Shown piece after piece: positions 8,836 through 21,448 of a stretch of 64,000 nt of DNA; positions within the stretch are counted from its first letter, which is position 1; each line of letters starts with the position of its first letter. Position numbers and translations under genes: made by a program. Source of the stretch: Marchantia polymorpha subsp. ruderalis (lineage: Eukaryota; Streptophyta; Marchantiopsida; Marchantiales; Marchantiaceae); NCBI GenBank assembly GCA_037833965.1, contig AP031355.1, positions 335,501-399,500 on the forward strand, written 5' to 3'. The notes under the pieces are model-generated. The model had not been told where the DNA came from, did not search any database, and saw nothing but the letters and a program-made list of their open reading frames with translations.

Positions 8836-9887
8836 ATTATTCTATGAAGCTTAAAGTACCATCATTGTTATTCAAAAAATGCTTTTGAATACATTGTTGC
8901 ATTAGGAAAATTCAAATTACAAAATTTTGATCATTAATCATTCTTGATATTGATCATAGCATGGAAAGTGATATCTTTTGACTTATTACTCTCGCCGTAC
9001 AAATCTACATTTGAAAAATCATCTTGTCATTTTTAATTACAAAAAATTGGTGTTTCATGATTGAATATGCAATTAGATTGATTTTTTGTGTACAACACTT
9101 TAATTTTTCATGATGCAACTAATGCATTTTGACTAATTATCACATCAACAGCCCTTGCACCGTAGGAGATTTTGTACTGGATATTCATTTATGATGATAT
9201 GTGGTTAGATGCAATATGAGTTACATGTGTAGATTTATATCCAAATGATATTTTTATATTCACAATGTGTTTAGTTGCATAAAATAGAAAAATTATTGAG
9301 TGTTGTTTGATGTTGTAATGCAAAAGTTAAAGATATTCATTGCAACAATGTGATTCCAAGTATTTTGTCTTTTTGACTTTGAAGTCTAGTTGGTTTTGAT
9401 ATCAAATTATCAGTAGATAGATTATCGATAATGAAAGTATGTTGTGGTTTTTAAATTTCAAATCCAAAACCCCAAGAGTATTTACATGTCAAATTTTACC
9501 TTCAGTGTTTGAATTGCAAGGTTAGTAGATTGATCAAGTAAAATATGACACTCATAAAGTTTGAAAAAAGTCAGAAATTTAATAACTAAATACAATTAAT
9601 ATGATGACAATCTTCTATGAAAGAAAAAAAAGTCAAAGTCAAGTTGAGTACCACTTGTTCAAGTTGGTGTAACACTTGTAATTTATATATGAACTCATTT
9701 CAGATGAAACACAATCTTCAAGATGAAAAAACTAAAAAAGATTTTACTTTTTACTTTATATTGAAATTAACAAATATAAAGATATATCATCTCTTTGTGC
9801 TTATAATGGATTCTAAGGTTGTGAAAATATCTTAGTCTAATTATCCATTTCAGTTCTAGCGGATTAATGACATAGCGATCATACTTA
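8836..9887. other. AT-rich spacer
   Basis: Strongly AT-rich with short homopolymers and no coding segment I can support. A 72-codon Lys-rich open frame at 9617-9835 has the composition of translated AT-rich DNA and is not called. Confidence 0.6.
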
Positions 9888-10454
9888 ATAAACATACATA
9901 TTGCTGATAATCATTTTTTAATTAAGACATTAATACACTTGATCGTTACATAACATAGGATGTATTGCTAATAATATTTTTTATTAACACATTTAATTTT
10001 TACAAAACAAACACATGGTTTGATGATACTAACCTTTAATTGATAAATTAAATTATTACATAACAAGCATAGTGATGGTTGATATCAACTTTCGATTAGC
10101 ACACTGGTAGATTAAATTTTTATCTAACATGAGTACATACCATATTGCTGATAGTAGCTTTCAATTAGCACATTAATACATTAAGTTTTTTTTAACAAGC
10201 ATAAGTATTGCTCATAGTTGATTTTAATTAACACATAAATACATTAAATTTGTTTCTAACAAAAACATAATTGTTTATAGTTGCTATCAATTAACACACT
10301 AATTTATTAAATTTCTATTTAATAAGCACAAGGATGGTTGATAATTATTTTCAATTAACACACTAATATATTAAACTTTTAATTAACAAGTATGCGGATT
10401 GTTGATAGTTATTTTCAATTAACAGATTGATAGATTAAATTATTATCTAACAAG
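9888..10454 (+). repeat. Diverged minisatellite, about nine ~62-bp units
   Basis: A recurring pattern is visible: ATTGTTGATAGTT, then TTTTCAATTAACACA, then CTAATACATTAAATT, then ATCTAACAAGCATA. It repeats about every 62 bp with many substitutions and small indels. The best-kept units are between about 10150 and 10454. The decay suggests an old array with no recent homogenisation. Confidence 0.7.
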
Positions 10455-12240
10455 ATAATTGTAACAATCACTTACATCAATTTATAATTGATAATTTACA
10501 ACAAAACACAATATGCTATCATTTTGATCCTATATGATATTGGATGTAACTCAAGATTTTTTATATTCATGATATTATAAGTACCTGAAATGTTTTGATC
10601 TAGAATTAAATCAAAGTTTAAGTATAAATATTTTGAAATATAACTTGAATGTGTTCAAAGTATGAATTAAAACCTTGTATTAGCAAAGATATTTGTATAT
10701 ATAAAAAAATCTTGCTTATTTTTTATATTTATTTTATTTATTTTTTGAAGATTAATAGAAATATCTTTAATTATAATAATTTAATTTTTCATTATTTTTA
10801 AATTAAATAAATATGAATTTTTTTTACTAGTTTTTTTATGAAAATTAAGCAACATAAATGTATTATGATGAGAAAAAAAATATTTTACATGGATATTATA
10901 TTAACATGAATTAATTATCACGTTAGATTTTGATTTAAAATCAAGATGTGCAATATATGATAAATAATAATATAAATTATTAAAATTAATTATATTTTCA
11001 AAAAATAGATATAGATAAATTTATTCTCAAAATAATAATTTATTAATACTGTATCCAATTATTTTGTATGATTAATTTAAATTTTTTAAAAAAATTAAAG
11101 TTATATAGCAATCAAACATTCATGCGGTAGATGTAACATGAAGCTATAGTTTAACGATAGCAAAATTGCTATGTTTTTTTATATACATGTATAAGTTTTT
11201 AAAGTATGTCGTTGAAAAGTATGTCATGTTTTATATACATGTCTAAGTTTTAAAATTGTAGCCTAGTCATTTTACCTCCATATTTTATAAATATGGAGGT
11301 AAATTGACTAGGCTATTGACTTAAAGGCTATTTTAATAAATATAACTTAATAAATGTAATCTCATCTTTCAGTTACACAAAACAACCTTTATGATTACAA
11401 TTTGAATATAATCTACAATTAATATCTAATTATGTTGAATCAATAGAATGCATCAAATCTGCAGTCTATTTTAATGCTAAAAAATACTTAGTAGTGTTAT
11501 CATTGGAAATGAAATAAGGAATAATGAATGTATGAAGTGATATTTGATGATGAAATATTCATAAAATAAAAAAATTTGAATATGTTTTGTTTTATGATTA
11601 ATGTAGGAATGTGTTTAGGATGATCTAATTTTATGATCGAATAAAAAATATTGTTGATGCATCATAAGGAAAAATAGTGTATCTTTTAATGTATTCTCAA
11701 AAGAATCATAAGCACTATCCACATATACTACGGTCAATGTTTATGCCAGCATTGAACCTCCTTGATACTAGTTCTATATTCAGATTTATTTGGAATGTAG
11801 AATTGGATTGAGATGTAAGAAAATCCATCATATCCATTCTACATCCAAAGTTCCATACACGTGATCATAAGTACATTGATTTCTCTTGCTCCAATGCAAT
11901 GGGAATATCGATACCCGGTTCCCTGGTCCCTCCTGTTGTTCTTCTTGTTCCCTAAATATGTAGTAGTAGTAGACAGAATGATAAGTTTAGAATGAATTTT
12001 TGACATCCATTGCAATCTATAGTAATTCGATCAGTTTAGATGATTCTTCATACTCTCATCTTTTTTGTAGAATGTGTCACCGATATCCTTGGGTGACTTG
12101 AATGCAGAAGGACATATTTCATGTCGTGATGATATTGGGGCGAGTTTATGTTAACCATTTGCTCTCATCCTTGTTTGTCTTGATGGGTTTCTCATTTTTT
12201 GCTATTTTTACTTTGTTCTCTTCTATTCATAAGCTTTGAA
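10455..12240. other. AT-rich spacer with one long hairpin
   Basis: No gene is supported. Apart from the inverted repeat at 11259-11315 there is a local near-duplication around 11170 and 11228 (each containing TTTATATACATGT followed by TAAGTTTT). The base composition rises in GC from about 12240, where the flank of the next gene begins. Confidence 0.6.
11259..11315. repeat. Near-perfect inverted repeat (27-bp arms, 3-nt loop)
   Basis: The arms 11259-11285 and 11289-11315 match with one mismatch around the loop TAT. The arms begin TAGCCTAGTCA and end TGACTAGGCTA. The arm is less AT-rich than its surroundings. A folded transcript would be a short, nearly perfect hairpin. Confidence 0.85.
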
Positions 12241-12657
12241 GTTAAGCTCACCTTAACCTAGGAACCACATCTCTCCCGAAGCTCGAAAAGACGTTGCTAA
12301 GGGGCCGTGTTCGACCGGGTCTACTGGAGCCGAAACTCAAGGAAATTTGAGGCGCGGAATGGCTTTGCGAAGCTATCCCGTACCCAAGGGAATCCAACGA
12401 AGCACACACGTCAAACAGCACCTCAGGGCTGCTAAAGCCGAAGCTAAGAAGATGCCGAAGCGTATCAGCGCAAGACAAAGTTGTCTTGTGGACCCCTAGA
12501 CTACCTCTTTCGGAGGAAGATCGAATTTTTCGTCTGAGAGGCCACTCCAAGACCTAATTGACAGACAGACACAGAGAATTTGTGAATGATTTGATCGATC
12601 GGAAGTAGAGTTGTGGAGGATTTGGAGCTGGTCGATCGATCGATCGGTGAGGAAATC
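12241..12657 (+). promoter_or_regulatory. GC-richer flank, probable promoter and 5' UTR of the ATP synthase g gene
   Basis: The composition changes abruptly from AT-rich spacer to balanced sequence at about 12240. The last 100 bp before the start codon contain GATCGATC repeats (12590-12650) and no upstream ATG in a strong setting. No clear TATA box was found. The minus strand has a 100-codon open frame at 12248-12550 without recognisable features; I read it as a by-product of the composition shift. Confidence 0.4.
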
Positions 12658-13887
12658 ATGGCGACGATTGTGAAGCAGTTGCAGACCAAAGCGGTGCAAG
12701 CTACGCACATAGTGCAGAAGCATGGCAGTGCGTACTACAAGCAGCTGTTGGACCAAAACAAGCAGTACATTGCTAGCGAGCCCACTGTTGAGAAATGCCA
12801 GGAGCTTTCCAAGCAGCTTTTCTACACTCGCCTCGCCAGGTTTTCAATCTGTTACTTTCCTCTTGTTTACCTCCAATCCTCACCTTTTTTTTTCTCTGTC
12901 TTTGTAGCGATCGGTCTTCATGACGCTGTTCTTTAGTGATGCCGAAAAAGAAGAATTATAACGAGCGCCGTACTACCCTTTAAGCTCTAACGTCGTAGAT
13001 CAGTCCTGGTCGTATTCTCGCTCGCTTGATTAAGCGTTTGTGGACCTGGGCATAGCTTCAGATTTCTAGGTTTGATTGTTTCGAATCTGCAGTCACCTAG
13101 AATATGTTTCCGGTATTGTGAAGTGTCTTCGTTGTACACTGTGGGACTGTCGTGGAGTGATTCACCACCATGTGTCACCACGCACTCTGAATCTTTATGC
13201 ATCCACTGAGCTCTCTTTTCCTTCTTAACTCTCACAATTGGGATTTCTCATGTACATCCGATGTTGCACGCTGGACACGGAGATTGTCCTCACTTTCATT
13301 TTAAGGATGAGCTACCGTACACAATTTCTGCTCTTTCGTTTCTGGCAGCATCTTCAACAGGACCTTCACGCTGTCCTCTTGTAGATCCTATGATCTAAAG
13401 CTGAAGCTCTTTCACTGGAAGTCTGCATCTTAGGGGAAGCCGTATTTTAGCCTGTATGTCTGCATGTTTTTTGCTGATCAAATGTCGAATTCCGCTTGAG
13501 CATATCAAGCATTTTTGTAACAAATTGGATCAAATTTGCCCCTTATGATTCCCAGCTCATAACGTTATCTTTCACCTGGTAAAGGCTCGGGAGGATGTCA
13601 GATAGAGTTTTAGAGCGGCTTACCTTTTTCACTATCAAGACGGAGAGCTTCCTGATTTTGCTAGACTATTGCCAACTAACGGAGGTGTTTATCATTTCAG
13701 TTTGCCGGGACGCTACAAAGCTCTTTGGGAGGAGGTCGATTATGTCAAGAAGAAAGTGTTGAATCGAAATGATTTGAAGCTAGAAGAAGTTGGTATTGCT
13801 GCATTATTCGCTGGAGAATGTTATGCTTGGTACTGTGTTGGAGAGATTGTAGGACGAGGAGGTACAATCACCGGATACAAAGTCTGA
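12658..13887 (+). CDS. Mitochondrial ATP synthase subunit g (two exons)
   Basis: Coding exons are 12658-12839 and 13701-13887, 369 nt and 122 residues. The donor is CCAG|GTTTTC at 12840 and the acceptor ATTTCAG at 13700; the joined codon gives YTRLASLPGRY, matching the plant family. The protein starts MATIVKQLQTKA, has an N-terminal amphipathic half with YYKQLLDQNKQY, and ends with a hydrophobic C-terminal segment (GIAALFAGECYAWYCVGEIVGRG). That segment is the membrane helix, with its glycine pattern, of subunit g. In the family this small protein sits in the Fo membrane sector of the inner mitochondrial membrane and helps form ATP synthase dimers. Length is typical for plants (about 120 residues). 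The start is the only in-frame ATG before the conserved N-terminus. The 861-bp intron is the only one in the coding part. The gene looks intact. Confidence 0.93.
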
Positions 13888-16501
13888 AATATTTTACTTT
13901 CGGGACTCATGGACAATACCAGCCAGCCGGAGCTCGCATTTTTGGTAAGCCAACAATTAGGTCCTGTGGATTGAACATCGTCGACAGACCATGTTTCATA
14001 GTATTAGACTGCTGACATGGGTTGAAGAGGTACCTCAGAGATGGGTAATTGATGTAGGTAAGGGACAGAATGGCTCACTTGATCGCATCAATCCTCGAGA
14101 GTACGGTCGGTATTTAGCCATTATATCTTATGCTCCACTGTTCAATCAGAAGTGTCTATAACAAGTGGGTAGGATAATACATCTTGCAATAAAGCCCTTT
14201 GGGGTATATTCAAACCATATCATTACCATTTAGAGTATTTTGCTCTGTTTAGTGTATAGCTCGGAGGAAGCCTTTTTGCCAGGAATAAAAGAGAGCACGT
14301 TTTGAAGTCCTTTAGTTGCGCTGGGGAGATCAGCTGACAGATACGTATAGATTCTCGTTTTCATCTATCCTCAATCACATGACTGAAGAGTATCGTATGA
14401 AATGTGTCCACTCCTCATAGTCTTCGTACAGATTGGATCTCGTGCCGGGATCACTCATTCTGGAGCTTCTTCCAGGAGCGTTGCCACCATGAGTACATCT
14501 AATTTTGTGAATCTAAAACAGTTCAAAAGGAAGCCCATTCTGCAAAATGTTTCTTTTTAAGAATGATTTCCAACAATCTGAACAGGTTGAACCGTCACTA
14601 ATTTCAGCACCGGAGATAATTTCTTGACGAAAAGATGAGGATGTGTGACTGGAAGATGTACATTTCCACCCTGTAAGACAACGACATAGTCGTTGCCGGA
14701 GCAACACAAGTACTTATTTGCTGCTGGAGTTTGGCATTTGGTTACTCGCTGACTTCGATGCCGAAGGTGACGGTTCCTCTGTGAAGGTTTCTCCTCCAAT
14801 CGCGCTGTCATAGAGTATCACAAGAGCTGGATTTCCAAGTTTAGATTCATGTCGAGTCTATGGTTGAGGACTTCCTTGGATCTTGGATGATGGGTGTTCG
14901 GTACGTCCCGCCGTGTATGTTCTTTTAAACAGTAGCTTGTAGGAAGATTTTTTATTTGATTAGCTATGGGTTTTTATTTGGTTTGGGCAATCAATCGGCT
15001 TGCTGTTAAATGTCGAGTTTTAACGGAATTTATCTTCCACGGCGGGAAAGCAGCACAAGCTTCCAACGAAAACTTCTGTACTTTTACCTTTTTCCAAAAC
15101 TGTCCGCTGTCGTCCTACTCTTACATATTCGTATTCAAGCATCCAAGAACGAACTGGTCTGCGAGAAAAAGTGAAAACTGCCGAAGTAGGATTGGAACTT
15201 GCACGACGGACGTACTTCTCACCAGTGATCTGGAAACACATTGATACTCTGAAGTCAGGGCATTGAATTCTGTCATCACTACTTAGCCCGTTGTCTTGAA
15301 CATAAACCAACCATTCTATAGAGGTTCGAAGCTGGTCAGCTTACACATGTTTTTGGTCAAGATTCAACGTCCACTCAACAAACTTGTCTTAATCCACCTT
15401 GTCTGTACAGTACTCTTTTTAACCTTTCTACTGGAGTCTCTGGCCTGGAACTCCGAACGCCTGGTATACGGTATATCGGAGAGTACGAGTAGGGATGAAA
15501 AAACTCGGAGAATGTGTGAGTGTACCAACTGCAAATTTGTTTTAAGCCAACGAGAAACAAGGGGAAAGAATCGTATGCAAATCCAGTATATAAAGAGTAA
15601 ATGGCAAAATGCTTTGTGATAATTCAAGTTATCATGAACGTCGTACCTGATGCTTGAGACGATATTGGGCAAGAACTTGTCACACCCTCAACTCTACCTC
15701 GACATCTTCGCATCAATGACACTTTTCATACTAGCTTTGGCAAAAGTAAACAGCACACTAGTCAGGTAAGAAGCGTGATTAAATTCTTAGGTCTGTTCAT
15801 AGAAATAATCAACAAACGTAATGTGGAAAATCTGCTAGATATGCGAAACAAGCACATAACTTTCACAGATCGAAGATCAATAAAATTTGAGCTGTAGATC
15901 TCAAACTTCATTTTATAATCTTACACATAAGAAAAGTATGACATCCTAAGCTATGTAATACAACGTAATACAATGTAATACAACTAGACTTACAATGTAA
16001 TGTTCAATGTTTAGATATATAAATGAACAACTGATGTTGTGAAGTCTCCGTCTTTATCATGTCAAAAAAGAATTTTGAAGCTGAGTATGTACACAACATT
16101 TTACATAGAAGAAAAAACAGTACATAACCAGCAACAAAAAACTTAATGTCTTATCATAAGATCTTGATGGTTTAAAGTTTACGCACGGAAAAAGTCTATA
16201 CATGTCAACTTGTCACACATTCTACATTACCTTTCGAAAATATGTAAAAATCAATTCTCCCTCTGAATATTTTTTCATCAAATTTCACAATCGATCAACA
16301 TGTTTAGTAGTGCATCAACATTTTCAAATATTGAGGTCAATAAAATACTACTATGATTTACAAAAATTGATTTCTTAATTGTATAGCTGATATCAATGAT
16401 GTCACTCTAAGCTATTGATGCGGTAGGGTATGAGGTTTGCTGCTTGTGAGTCCTTCGGATTTCTAAATATAAAAGAAATCGAACAGGCGGACAAAGAGGT
16501 G
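13888..16501. other. Intergenic region with possible decayed minus-strand coding remnants
   Basis: The first few hundred bases are probably the 3' UTR of the upstream gene. On the minus strand, 14557-14811 (84 codons) and 15020-15310 (96 codons) have mixed composition unlike the AT-rich spacer. The frame of the second can be followed upstream past two stops. I do not recognise either, and they may be remains of one gene. Short repeats of GTAATACAA lie at 15955-15985. No firm gene is called. Confidence 0.3.
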
Positions 16502-16510
16502 TACTGGAGT

Positions 16511-17313
16511 CTAAGCCTCGGCAAGGTAAGGTAAAAGGTAACCGGGTAAGGCACAGGCCTCTACCTTTACCCTACCTTTTACCTTACACGTAGCACTATG
16601 GTCTACCTTTACCTTTTACCTTTACCTCAGGGTAATTACCCGGTTACCTCGTAAGGATTTAAAATTTTTAAAAGTTACTCTTATCGTTAACCAATTAGGG
16701 TTACCTTGTAAATCTACCTTTACTAGTTTGGTAGTTGCAGCTTAATAGGGGATGTGACAGGCTGGGTGTGGAGGAAATGGCAGACTTTTTCGATAGCATG
16801 GCATGAGCACCTGACTACGTGACTCCATTCTAGTTTCTTTGCTGTACTCAAGGGAAACATCAATCTCTCGCAATGTTCACCGATCTGCAGACATGGCAGC
16901 AGTGGTTACCGAAAGTTGGCACTTCCGCTTACAAAAATTACAACTTTTCAACTGCAATCTTACTGTACTTTGGCAAGACTTTCTCTTGACTGTGAATTGG
17001 TTCTTGTATAGCTCATTGCCACAGAGTTCCACGTAGCTCATTGTGATGGACACAAACAGTTGGGGCGAAAGAGGCTCGAACTCTCGAATAAGTTTTTGCT
17101 TTTCGCGGGTACGAGATTCGTGGTAAGAAGGTTTTAGTCTGTGCAGAAGAATATCCACGATTCTGCGGGTTACCCGGTAATTACCAGGTAATCTGCGAGG
17201 CTCTACCTTTACCCTACCTTTACCTTACCCTATAGCCAAACGTATTACCTTTACCCTTACCTTTTACACTTTTACCGGGTAACCCTAAAGAGTTACCTTA
17301 CCTTGCCGAGGCT
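16511..17313. mobile_element. Non-autonomous TIR DNA transposon (~0.8 kb) with subterminal GGTAA/TTACC repeats
   Basis: Perfect 21-bp terminal inverted repeats, beginning AGCCTCGGCAAGGTAAGGTA, lie at 16514-16534 and 17293-17313. The 9-bp sequence TACTGGAGT is directly repeated at 16502-16510 and 17314-17322 as a probable target duplication. On the left, three extra bases separate it from the inverted repeat. Inside both ends the motifs TACCTTTACC and GGTAA/TTACC recur many times in about 200 bp, as subterminal transposase-binding arrays do. The ~420-bp core (16740-17160) has no transposase. A 9-bp duplication suggests the Mutator class, while an 8-bp reading would suggest hAT; I cannot decide. 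Confidence 0.8.
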
Positions 17314-20204
17314 TACTGGAGTACTCTAGCTTCTGTACCAAGTATGAAGGGATGTGCAACACAAAATAGGACGGGTATAGCTGCACAAACTTATACATAG
17401 CCCTTATATAGGGACTTCATAGACTGAGGCATGAGTCATACTGAAGTGAGCCGTCTCGGAAGTTCTTCTTTTCACTGCAAGTCTCCTCTTTTCTACCCAA
17501 GATGGAAGAATGTGCGGGTAGGCTAACCAGGCAGCTTCATGATTGGCTCAGGATGAAACTTAGTTTTCCCGGTGGAGCATCGTTCCGCTTTTCGGCGGAG
17601 CGATCTAGCGATGGGCTATAAAAACATCTGGGCATTCATCCGCATTCAACTAGGAGGGAATCCCTATTCTCACAACCTAATCGACGTCGTACTAACCACC
17701 ATAGTTACTCACAATGGAAATGTTCAACCAATGCTTGAAATTGTGTCGGCCACCTTGAAAATGTTTCCCAAGAGCAGATGTAGTGATAACCCACTACATG
17801 GATGAAGCTTTATTTTCTGAACATGATAAATGTAAATATTTCTGCCAATGATTATGTAAGCTCTAATATCCATAGAGGTTTTAACAAAATGCCTTTTGTT
17901 TTACATTAAGGCCCAACCCTTGCTATAAAATGGCAAAGGAACCGAGAAAGTAGAGAATTTCAGGATTAACATACAAGTAGTGAACAAAGTTTTTAACGCA
18001 TAACATAATTGTTTGGCATGATCGGCTATCAAGCTCTGAGTTATTTTGTTTTAGTCACTTGCGTGCTATAGGATATTGAGTAAAAAATCTCCTCAAGTTG
18101 ATGCTTCTGCACTGCCTTTGTGATCGAAGTCAGCTTGAAGGGTAGAATTATACAAACTCTTTCAGAAAACGATTAAAGTTCTTTGTAGAACATTTGAAGA
18201 TATAACTTGCGTCTGAGGGGCACCTTCCCATACTTATGGCTACATATGTTTTTGTGAATATATTTTGATTGCAATCTTTTCTTCACTTTATGTTATCCAC
18301 AAAACTTGAGGATAGTGGCGGTGAGACCTTGTTGGATGAAATCGCGTCTGAAGAACATGGCTTCACGTGTTTTCAATTCTTTGTTTGATACCTAGCAGCT
18401 GATCATAAGCACTGTTTAAATCTTAATCAAAGTATGAATTTATCCAGCATCTATGTATAACTTTCGCTCTTCACGCAAAAGCTATGTTTGATCCAAATTG
18501 TAATAAATGATCTATAAATATTTATTACATATTGGGACATCACTTGAGTTCATGCTAACTGTATGCTAAGTCGTATATAAGTTTTTTCTTAAAAGAAAGA
18601 CAAAATGATCCAAAATACTTTGCTCCTGCATTTACTCTTTCTACGACATAGTACTTTGATAGTTTATTCAGACACCGACAAACTTAGTGAGTTCAAGACC
18701 GTGCAGACCAAATAGAAAATTACACATGGTACAAGAAAAGTTGAATTTTCCTTTGGATGAAAGCTGATTCTGGCTAGACTCACTACAGTCACATGCTCCT
18801 GTGTATTTCTTTTTTCACAGGAGCAGGTAAGCTTAGTTCAGATTTAAAGATCTTATGAATAAGTCCAGAGTTCATCCAATTATTATCATGATAACGTAGG
18901 GATGTGGACGGTGTGATTGATAATGATAGCAAATTCAAAACATTAGTCTGGCAGAGGAGATTTTTATTGCAATCAATTTTTAACGTTCAACCAGATTCCA
19001 AGGTATAATATAAAAGCTTCCCTATGAAGTAAATTGATTGTAAGGTTTCACTATCTTACCAGATACTATGTTGCTTGTAAAAGCAACTTGCAGAACCAGT
19101 ATTTTTATTTCAACAAACCAATCAATAGGATGTTGGGTATTCGTGATGGTATTCAAATCAATGTCTAAAACTTATCTTCAAACCCATGAATTGCCCCATT
19201 ATTTTTTGACAACTGTAACATCTACTGACAATCAATCTTACTAATTGTTCTCACAAAAATCCTTCAAACCTTCAACATACTCACCTCTTGAAATTTGAAA
19301 ACAGGAAGAACTTCTTCACATGATTTTCACGGAGATTTGCGGCTGGGCTTATTCATACACAACTTTCTCAATTGTGATCAAAAACCTGTACGATCTTTCA
19401 CTATTTATGTTTTAGTATAAATAATTCCTACAAACAAATCATGTCCAAGTCAACAGATTGATAGCTTCAAAGGATACATTTGTTTTTTGGGGTGGATGTA
19501 TGCATAGTCATCGTACAAGTTGATTCTTACGGATTCAGAATGTGTAATGAGAGGACAAAAAAACTTGCGTACTAGAGTCACATCCAACTCTTCAATTCAT
19601 TTCACATACTAAATATCAGCTTGAGCACTGCCTGAAAATTTGGCAGTTAATAATTGAAGACAAGAGTATTTTATGATAATAAGGTTGACTCCAATAATGC
19701 TTTTATAGCTGTGTTGTGGTTTTGGTCCAGGAACTATAATGAGTACCACCGTCTTCTTACTCAAGAGTTGAGTTCACATTATACATATGTCAATACTCCA
19801 ATGGGATGGCTCACTCTCTTGAAAAACTGTAATGACCTCTCAAGCATCCTAAAGAAATCATATCAACTACATATCGGATCCATAAGAAGATACCACTGTT
19901 AAAAATTGATGGTGGTTGGCTCAAAATGTCGTGTTATGTTCCACGTTCACATACTGGAGTTCAAACCATGAATAATACATCCATCCGTTTGACGGGTGCA
20001 GCAGATGTGTGGTAATGTTAAATAACAACACGCGCGGAGTTGTCATAGGGATCCACCCCAAGAAGTGAAATAGAAAACGAGTGAATTTGTGCACGGTATC
20101 ATGCAGCAAATCACAATGTCACTTTGTGTAAGACACCTGAATTCCACAATGAGGAACTGTTGTCACAATGACTTAGAAGAACGTATTACAAATGAAGTGT
20201 ATGT

Positions 20205-20480
20205 GGTTTCCAGATTGTAATCTACGCATGAAAATCCGCAAGATGTGGAATTGAACAAAATGATTTTATTTCATTGCGATATTGAAACAACATTTATTCA
20301 TCACGAGGAGACAAATTAGGAAGAAAGAGTCAAATCGATCGTCTCTCCTAGAAATTCAACTTTTTCCAGTTTGCGTTTGTGTCTATTTGAGGGTTTGCTT
20401 GAGCATCTAGAAGCTCGCAATGCTCTCAGAGGAGGAAAGGCATTCTAAAAAAGAAAGAAGGAAATCGGGTTGAAGCTGGC
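20205..20480 (-). pseudogene. Detached 3' end of a second MULE transposase gene inside copy A
   Basis: On the minus strand this segment aligns with the last coding exon and 3' UTR of copies B and C: AATAGACACAAACGCAAAC, then the segment coding GETIDLTL, then GATGAATAAATGTTG. The main copy A already has this 3' UTR at 20950-21475, so this is an additional copy. It has no 5' part nearby. Confidence 0.7.
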
Positions 20481-21448
20481 TTTACTTAACTCAACTTGTC
20501 TCAGTTTCATGTGTACGTCCAGTAATGATCTTGAGGTAATTGTTTGAAAGTAATTTTTTGAGAAAAACTTCTTGAGGAGCATACACATAACATATAGTAG
20601 CTCTTTGTTAAGTTGACTACAATTAGAACCTTGCTACGTTTTCTTCTCATATTAGTTGTGAAAAAAAATATCTGCCTTCTCCATGTATTGCTCGGTTGAG
20701 CCTAACTACATCTTTATATTGAGTAGGACTCAGTACGTAAAAATTTACAGCCTGTACAATCATGGAGAACGATGAGATGAATATACACAATAGAGTCTCA
20801 AGTTGAACGGTAAAGTTTTAAGATCTTAACAGATTTGACCATGACAAGTATCGAATGAAATTATCTCCAACTTGAATCTAGAGGTCGAGTGCATGTCAAA
20901 AAATGGATAGGATTAATTCCTCAACTTCAAAGAGGAGTTTTTATTATTTAAGAAAATTTGTATGCAATGAACGATTAAAGTTGTAAGTATCAATACCCCA
21001 ACCAAATCACAAATTGTAAGTTCCTTTTCATCCCTACATATTTCAGTTCCTCCAACTCCTAGAATTCCAAAGACTTTTGACAAAAAAAATCAAGCTGTCA
21101 CATCCAAGCTGATGGCGCGTCTTCCTGCAATCCAACAAGCTCCAACAAGAAAGATCTTAGAGAGAGACGTATCTACCAGCAAACCTTAAGATGACTTGAG
21201 TTGCACTCAAGTACATTCATTAATAAATCAAAAGTTGAATCACAATAATATCAAAATACGCAGAATCAAGGTTCATTTATTTTAAAAGTCATATCAACAA
21301 CATTAACCGTCATCCGTGAACAAACCATTTATGTAACATGAGATAAATTTTTCGTGGTAAATTTCCAAACTGTGATCTGTGCATGGAAATCTGCAAAATG
21401 TGGAATTGGACAAAATGGTTTTATTTCACTAGGATATTGAAACAACAT

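Noticed and set aside
12248..12550. 100-codon minus-strand open frame next to the ATP synthase g gene
   Set aside because: Its composition is plausible, but there is no motif or splice context; it more likely reflects the GC-rich promoter side.
14557..15310. Minus-strand frames as a possible gene
   Set aside because: Stops interrupt the extension and I could not recognise a family; kept only as a low-confidence remnant in the region entry.
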